Assembly (NCBI GenBank): GCA_025529335.1
Contig: JAMYHX010000005.1
Span: 62,001-126,000, forward strand
Reading direction: 5' to 3'
Length of the DNA: 64,000 nt
DNA from: Rhizopus sp. PT2906
Lineage: Eukaryota; Mucoromycota; Mucoromycetes; Mucorales; Rhizopodaceae
Shown: piece by piece, positions 58,103-64,000 of the stretch
Layout: each line of letters starts with the position of its first letter
Numbering within the stretch: the stretch's first letter is position 1
Notes under the pieces: model-generated
The model's database searches: none
What the model was told of the DNA's origin: nothing
Seen by the model: only the letters and a program-made list of their open reading frames with translations
Position numbers and translations under genes: made by a program

Positions 58103-59715
58103 ATGAAACGACATGGTAAGGGGGGGAAGTTGTCTAGTGGGAATCATTCTGATCTAATTCATTGTAGCTTCATTTATAATATCATGCAAAAGATACTCAT
58201 CTACACTTGCCAGTCGACGTGTTTGGGTAGTAACTGACGGAAGCATTGAGCATACATTGCCTGCATTGGCTTTAGGCAAAAAGCTGTCAGGAGCAAGTCA
58301 GGATTTAAAACTGAAGACTATTGTAGCCAGTCAAAGTAAAAGTTCTTTCAGCAGAAAAAGTTTATAGAATCACTTACACATGTATAGAGTTACAACTATT
58401 TCCAAATATTGTTCAAAAATACATTGTTGATTATAGATCGTCCAAACATCAAGGTTGAATCTTTGCACTGGAGAAAGAAATAAAGTACTTATATTTTTTA
58501 TAGGCAATCAATTACCTTGGTACTTGTCCTCACCAGACCATTCAGGCATCACAGACGAACCTTATCCAGACTATGTTGTAGCAAGTGGACAGGACGCAGT
58601 TCCAGCTTGTCTTCATATTACGAATACATATAAAAAGAGCTTTTCAGGTACGCACACATTGTACATCTTTTTCCTATAAGATATTCATATTTTTTAAGTG
58701 TTTGTTGGTTATCCACACATACCTTTCATCAACTTTGATCAAGTTGTCTTGCCAAAATATGAGGCAAATACCAAAATGGGTAACCAAAGAAAAAGAAAAA
58801 AAAGGTGGAAAACAAACAGTAACTAATGCATCCATATAGCCGCGCTTGGACCGCTTGCTAAACAAAAGAATGGAATTATTACACCAGTAGGTATACACAC
58901 ACTCCCTGAAAAGCTTTATGTTGACTCAAATGAATTAGGCACCGCTATTAAGCATGGATACCATCAAAGGCAAATCGATCGTCCCAAGCTCATTTCAAAA
59001 CGGATACTCTGCAGTCATCGTCGGTGGTCATTCTGCCTACTGCAGGTGGTATTCTGAAGACGCGGTTACATTAGGAGACAATGTCAAGGTAAGTTCAAGT
59101 GTAGAACAATGAATGCTTTACTAACCACCCCTATAATTAGCGTATATTGCAAAAATTACAAGATAAAGTTGTGATTGTATATACTGATAGAACCTCCAAA
59201 TTGGTTAAAGAAGCAATAGACAAAAGACTCGATTCACTTTCCAATGTTATCATTTGGGATTCAACCAAGGAAGAAAAAACGATAGATAAAATAGAGAAAT
59301 ATGAAGACATCATTGCTAATTGCCAGCGAGCCATCTTGACTGCTGACTTGGATTATCCAATCGCACATGCAATCACCAAAAAGTAATGCTATTGTCCCCT
59401 TCATTGTATCCTTTTTGCTCATATTCTTTTTGTAGTAAACCTGTATATACTACCTTTGGTGGATACTGTAGATCCTATCTATTACAGTTCAATCGATGGA
59501 TGCTGGATAATCATCTTATCAGAAAACTTAGACTAGACAAGAGTAAATATAGAGCAAGCGACGTACAGGATAATTACAGCTATTTAGGCAATCACGCCCC
59601 TTGGGGCGATGCCAACAAGGTATTTCAAGTGGAATCAACAATGACATCAGTAGTAGATGAAATCGAAGCAGTGCGCCAAGAGACAATCACAGGCAAAAGA
59701 AGAAAGACATCATAA
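58103..59715 (+). CDS. ELM1-family (DUF1022) mitochondrial protein
   Basis: Plant ELM1, the founding member, recruits the dynamin DRP3A for mitochondrial fission; fungal members are poorly studied. Exons join as MKRHASFIISCKRYSSTLAS (R/S-rich, possible mitochondrial presequence), RRVWVVTDGSIEHTLPALAL, GKKLSGASQDLKLK, PDYVVASGQDAVPACLHITN, VGYPHIPFINFDQVVLPKYE, SAVIVGGHSAYCRWYSEDAV, QDKVVIVYTDRTSKLVKEAI, ILTADLDYPIAHAITKKKPV and TTFGGYCRSYL. These are the conserved DUF1022 blocks. About 390 aa. It ends with a basic KRRKTS. The fission role is borrowed from plants and unproven here. Confidence 0.82.
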
Positions 59716-59815
59716 ATAAAAAAAGAGAGTTGATTCTCCGCTACAAATGCGATAACCACATCTGTATTTTTTTATTATTCCCTTTTCCCTTTTATCCACT
59801 CTAATTTGGAACGAA

Positions 59816-61579
59816 ATGACTCCATCGCCTATTGTTGCTTCTGGAGCTGAGCTTATTGCGACATGTTTAAAAAACCAAGGTGTTCAAGTCGTCTTTGGAA
59901 TTGTGGGTATACCTGTAGTTGAAGTAGCTGAAGCCTGTACTGCTGCAGGTATACGATTTATCGGGTTCCGTAACGAGCAGTCTGCAGCCTACGCGGCTTC
60001 TGCGTACGGCTACTTGAGTGGACGACCTGGTGTGTGCCTTAGCGTGGGTGGACCCGGTGTGGTCCATGCACTGGCCGGCCTGCTGAATTCCAAAATTAAC
60101 TGCTGGCCACTTGTCCTGCTCTCTGGTTCGTCTGAAACGGAGCAAGCCGATAAGGGAGCCTTTCAGGAACTGGACCAAGTCGAAACGTGTCGACCTTATT
60201 GTAAATATGCAGCACGTCCGGCTAGCCTTGAGCAGGTACCGTTTGTGATAGAAAAGGCGTTTAGAACTGCCTTGTACGGACGACCAGGAGCATGTTATGT
60301 AGACTTGCCAGCTGATTTCATTCAATACCCTATTCGTAACAAACAAGTGATGGAAAGCATCCAGGTGCCTCAAGTACCTCAGTCGCCTCGGTCTGCTGCT
60401 AGCCCAACTGATCTTCATCAAGCTGTAACGCTGTTGAAGCAGGCTAAACGTCCATTGATTGTCATTGGCAAAGGGTAAATGCTTTTTTTTTTGTGCGTGA
60501 GTTTCTTTTTCTAACCATGTGCCGGTAGTGCATCCTATGCCCGTGCAGAAAAACAAGTGTCTGAGCTGATCGAAAAGTCTCAATGTCCCTTTTTACCTAC
60601 ACCCATGGGCAAGGGCGTCGTGTCTGATAGCCATCCTCTTTGTGTATCGGCCGCACGATCCAAGGCCTTAAAGGAAGCCGATGTCGTTCTTCTTATTGGC
60701 GCTCGTCTCAACTGGATCCTCCATTACGGTCAACCACCACGATGGGACAGCCACGTTCGATTCATTCAGATTGATATCTCACCTGAAGAAATAGGAAACA
60801 ACAAGCATGACACTCTACCACTTGTTGGTGATATCCAGACCGTAGTTCACCAGCTGACAAATGCCTTGAGCACCATGAAGATAGACTCAACCTATATATC
60901 GGGCTTACAGGAAAAAGTAAAGCAAAACATGGCCAAGACAAGAGAAGTGGGTCATAAAGGATCTGACAGGGACATACTCAATTACCAGACCGCTTTTCAA
61001 GCGATCAAGGAGCTCTTGCCCGAGAACGATATCGTGTACGTCAGCGAGGGAGCGAATACGATGGATATCGGTCGGTCGTTCTTTGACGTTCATCAGCCCA
61101 GACACCGTCTGGACGCAGGCACGGGTGCAACCATGGGCGTAGGTATGGGATACGCTATTGCTGCTCGGTCTTATTACGGAACGTCCAAACGCATCGTCTC
61201 GATTGTGGGCGACTCGGCCTTTGGATTTTCCGCTATGGAACTAGAGACCGCTGTTCGATCTAATCTACCCTTGCTTATCATTGTGATTAACAATAACGGT
61301 ATTTATCATGGTCTGGACAACAACGAGTACCAAGCATCACAACAGGATGGCACGCTTCCGACCACAGCCTTATCACCCGAGACACGATACGATATGATCT
61401 CAGAGGCCTGTGGTGGCCGAGGCTGGCTCGTCAAGGATCGTGTCGAGTTAAAGAGAGCAGTCAAGGAAGCGCTTGATACAAAGAACCAAACATGTGTGAT
61501 CAATGTTATGATTGCCCCAGGTGGTAGAACAAAGTTGAGCTTTAACTGGATGCAAAAGGTAGAAAAGCCAAAGCTATAA
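59816..61579 (+). CDS. HACL1: 2-hydroxyacyl-CoA lyase / oxalyl-CoA decarboxylase family (ThDP enzyme)
   Basis: HACL1 cleaves 2-hydroxyacyl-CoA to formyl-CoA and an aldehyde in peroxisomal alpha-oxidation; oxalyl-CoA decarboxylase is its close relative. Two exons join over a ~50 nt intron (GKG/ASYARAEKQVSEL) to about 570 aa. Signs: catalytic Glu in FIGFRNEQSAAYAASAYGYL, GVCLSVGGPGVVHALAGLLN, QADKGAFQELDQVETCRPYC, DAGTGATMGVGMGYAIAARS and the ThDP motif GDSAFGFSAMELETAVR through INNNGIYHGLD. The C-terminus is KPKL, close to a PTS1 peroxisomal signal. Substrate preference between 2-hydroxyacyl-CoA and oxalyl-CoA cannot be settled from sequence. Confidence 0.88.
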
Positions 61580-61700
61580 ATAAATAAATAAATGATTCAT
61601 GCATTTATTGTACAAATGAGTGATAAAAAAACACATAAGATTGGGCATAAAGAATGAGATAAAAAATGCAAACATTGTAAAATGAGTGGGGAGGAGCCTG

Positions 61701-63972
61701 TTACATGGGAATAGAGTTCAAGATAAACGATTTAAATAATCCAGGTTGTCCAATAGAATGGATGCAGATAAACCCGATAACGACTACTAATGTGTGTGAG
61801 AAAAGTAAAGTGTTTCATGCTTAGATTACCTATCAACACGGGAAGCCAAAAAATGTATAACCTGTGATCAAGCTTCTGATGAACGAAGCCGAGGCCGTCC
61901 ATTTCCTTGTCAGGACTTATCTGTACATCCTCGTTCTTGATATCAACATGGCTCAGACTATGGAACCGGTGAGTAAGATGGCTCTTGACGCTACCTCGTC
62001 TTGATGATGGCTTTCGTCTTGTGTATAACTCGAGTAGGTCCTTGATATCAGGTTGTTGAGTGTAGACTGAAGGAAGGCCGGCGTTTGACTGCATGCCTGG
62101 GTTAGAACCAGCCCGCAGGAGCAATCGAACGATGTCTAAACAGTTCAAAAGACAGGCAAAGTGAAGGGCGGTCATGCCGTTCGAGTCCTGAGCACTAAGA
62201 AACTGCTGTTTGTCTTGTGGATCTGATATCAAGTCCAGGAGAGCACCGACAAATGCTTCGTTCTTGACCAACACAGCCAAGTGAAGCAAGGTGTGTCCGT
62301 TTGAATTAGACTGAGAGAGGGTGTCATATTGCAGATTGGCTGTCTTTATGGTCTCCATAATGGCTTGTTGATCAAAGCTGCCATTCACGATACTCATGGC
62401 GATCTGCGTCGCGGGCTGTAGCTTGCCCGTCGTCTTGAGTCCAATCACTTGCAGGGCAAGTTCGAGTAAGGCTTGGTCGCTTGCGTCATAATAAGTAAAG
62501 ATGACTACATCCTGACCTTCGAGGACCAAAGGATGCTCCTTGAACGAAACGACAACAGGACCAGGATGGGCTGCTGGTGGAAGAAGACAGATCATTGTGC
62601 TCTCATTCACACAGGTCACGGTTGCTTCCTTGTCGCCAAAGAGGCAGGTCAGGCCTTGATAAAACCCGGTTCCTAGCAAAGTCACCTCTGTGCCGCCATA
62701 AGTAGGGCCCTGCGCAGGCACGACTCGTTCCAGTTGAGGAAAAGAGTCACCTAGGAGCGACATAATGGACAGTGGCTCATGTGAAATCTTTTGACGACGA
62801 GGGGACCATGAGTCCTCTTCAGATAAGGCTGGTGTTGGAAGAGAGTCCGCAAAGAGGTCCCACATGTAATCTTCATTCACTGAAGGCTCCCATCCATGCT
62901 CCTCATTTGAAGGTTGAAACAAGATAGGTTCTGGTGATGGTTCCTTTTTTTCGACATATTCCCTTGTCCTCTTCTTTCCTGCCAAGGTCAGTTTAGAATG
63001 ATGACTATTATTATTATTTTTATGGTCATCTGTAATCATAATCGGAGGTGAAACAGTAGTTGCAACAACTTGATTTTCATGATTTTTCATGACAAAGCAT
63101 ATTCTAATATAAGTAAATAAACATCCTAACTACACAAACATTGGGGTACCTGAATCCTTTCTTTTCATTATGATGACGACAGTAACAAGTGATACGTGTC
63201 GGTAATGTAACTTCACCCGAAGCAAAATTGACGAACGAATTGCAATTGAACAACAAGATCCTATCTCTTTCCTTTTCAATGTCTTCTTCTTGATTTACTT
63301 TCATCTTTATTCGTTCAGCCCTTTTTCGCTTTTGTAAAAAGATTAGTTTTATATTTATAAAGTGAACCCTTTTTACCTCACGTCGTACACAGCCTTCACA
63401 CATACGAATCGGAAGATTAGCATCACTTCGTATAACGTATGCTTCTAGATTCAATATCTTTGATTCATCTGAGAGTATCATCAATTCTTTTAGCTTTTTC
63501 TTTTCTTGTTGTTGCTCAATCTTGCGTATCTTTGAGTTGACAAGCATGGATGTATTGATGCGAATAAATGACCACTGAGTGACTCTTTCTCGTTGCTGGT
63601 TTTGTAGCTGAATCGTTATCTTGATTTGTGTTTCAACGCGCGATTTAGCGCCCTCTTTAGGAATTCCAAGTAATAAAAGATGATATAAATGACTAGAGAA
63701 TAATAAAGTTAATATAAACATGTAAACAAATACACAATAGTAAAAGAGTGAGGTCACCTTTCCTATATATGAAAATAGGTAAATAAACAAGAAATCATCT
63801 TTATATATATATATATATATACCATTAAATCTTGTCTTGTTTGTTGTTCATATTCATCTTCTTCGTTTACTGAAGAAGAACTCGAAGAAGAACTTGAAGA
63901 AGAAGGAGAATATAGAATAAAAGAGCTCAAGGCAGGCAACATGTCTTTTGGTTTATCTGTAAAGTGTCTCAT
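61701..63972 (-). CDS. Mga2/Spt23-like membrane-tethered transcription factor (IPT/TIG plus ankyrin)
   Basis: Yeast Mga2 and Spt23 sense membrane lipid packing in the ER and, after ubiquitin-dependent processing, activate the OLE1 desaturase gene. The serine-rich N-terminus (MRHFTDKPKDMLPALSSF) is separated by AT-rich introns from GIPKEGAKSRVETQIKITIQ. Next: LFNCNSFVNFASGEVTLPTR, ITCYCRHHNEKKGFR, NQVVATTVSPPIMITDDHK, a TIG fold (QLERVVPAQGPTYGGTEVTL) and ankyrin repeats (NGHTLLHLAVLVKNEAFVGA, NGMTALHFACLLNCLDIVRL). The last exon, spliced after LYIFWLPVLI, supplies VVVIGFICIHSIG and ends NSIPM, giving a C-terminal membrane anchor. A possible 5 nt micro-exon precedes the first conserved block, so the N-terminal join is uncertain. 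Confidence 0.85.
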
Positions 63973-64000
63973 GTAAAAATAAGAAAAGAAGTAAGAAAGA

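Overview
The window looks like part of a Mucoralean (Mucoromycota) nuclear chromosome, similar in style to Rhizopus or Mucor. It is AT-rich, genes are packed on both strands, and most genes carry several short introns (about 40-100 nt, GT...AG). The gene content also fits an early-diverging fungus: MED23, a methionine synthase reductase, a WC-2-like PAS/GATA protein and mucoralean transposon relics. Gene identities rest on protein family recognition by eye. Splice sites were placed by reading phase-compatible GT/AG junctions, so most ends are good but individual exon borders remain models. No tRNA, rRNA, CRISPR array or prokaryotic feature was seen.

Layout. 0-8 kb: NKAP (minus) is divergent from the long intron-rich Mediator subunit MED23 (plus). 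8-17 kb: accessory zone with two unrecognised minus-strand genes, a ~480 bp inverted-repeat element, a decayed LINE-type ORF1, a zinc-independent alkenal/quinone reductase, a decayed MULE-type transposase with a SWIM finger, and, divergent from it, an intron-rich Fanzor (TnpB-like RNA-guided nuclease) gene. 17-25 kb: housekeeping block with RVS161/Hob3 (BAR), NHP2 (H/ACA snoRNP), TLS1/C9orf78 and NAA15 (NatA), all plus, then methionine synthase reductase (minus). 25.2-30 kb: 4.7 kb with no supportable gene. 30-44 kb: a bacterial-like VOC/glyoxalase protein, HSP104 with a stepwise heat-shock element, an unknown glycine-rich membrane-like protein, SPB1, glutamine-dependent NAD synthetase, an F-box protein, NSE3 and FHIT (overlapping 3' ends). 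44-64 kb: HIS6, GID8, a WC-2-like PAS/GATA regulator, a CENP-L-like kinetochore protein, an unknown acidic protein, ELG1, a LIM-RhoGAP, a CCNDBP1-like protein, HIS2, an ELM1-family mitochondrial protein, a peroxisomal-type 2-hydroxyacyl-CoA lyase and an MGA2/SPT23 membrane-tethered regulator.

The genes do not form one pathway. Themes that recur are ribosome/snoRNP biogenesis (SPB1, NHP2), genome maintenance and chromosome segregation (ELG1, NSE3, CENP-L), histidine synthesis (HIS2, HIS6, not adjacent), and nuclear gene control (MED23, NKAP, TLS1, WC-2, MGA2). The most unusual part is 13.4-16.9 kb: a MULE relic and a Fanzor gene, back to back. The Fanzor frame is broken only at two A7 runs, each repaired by removing one A.
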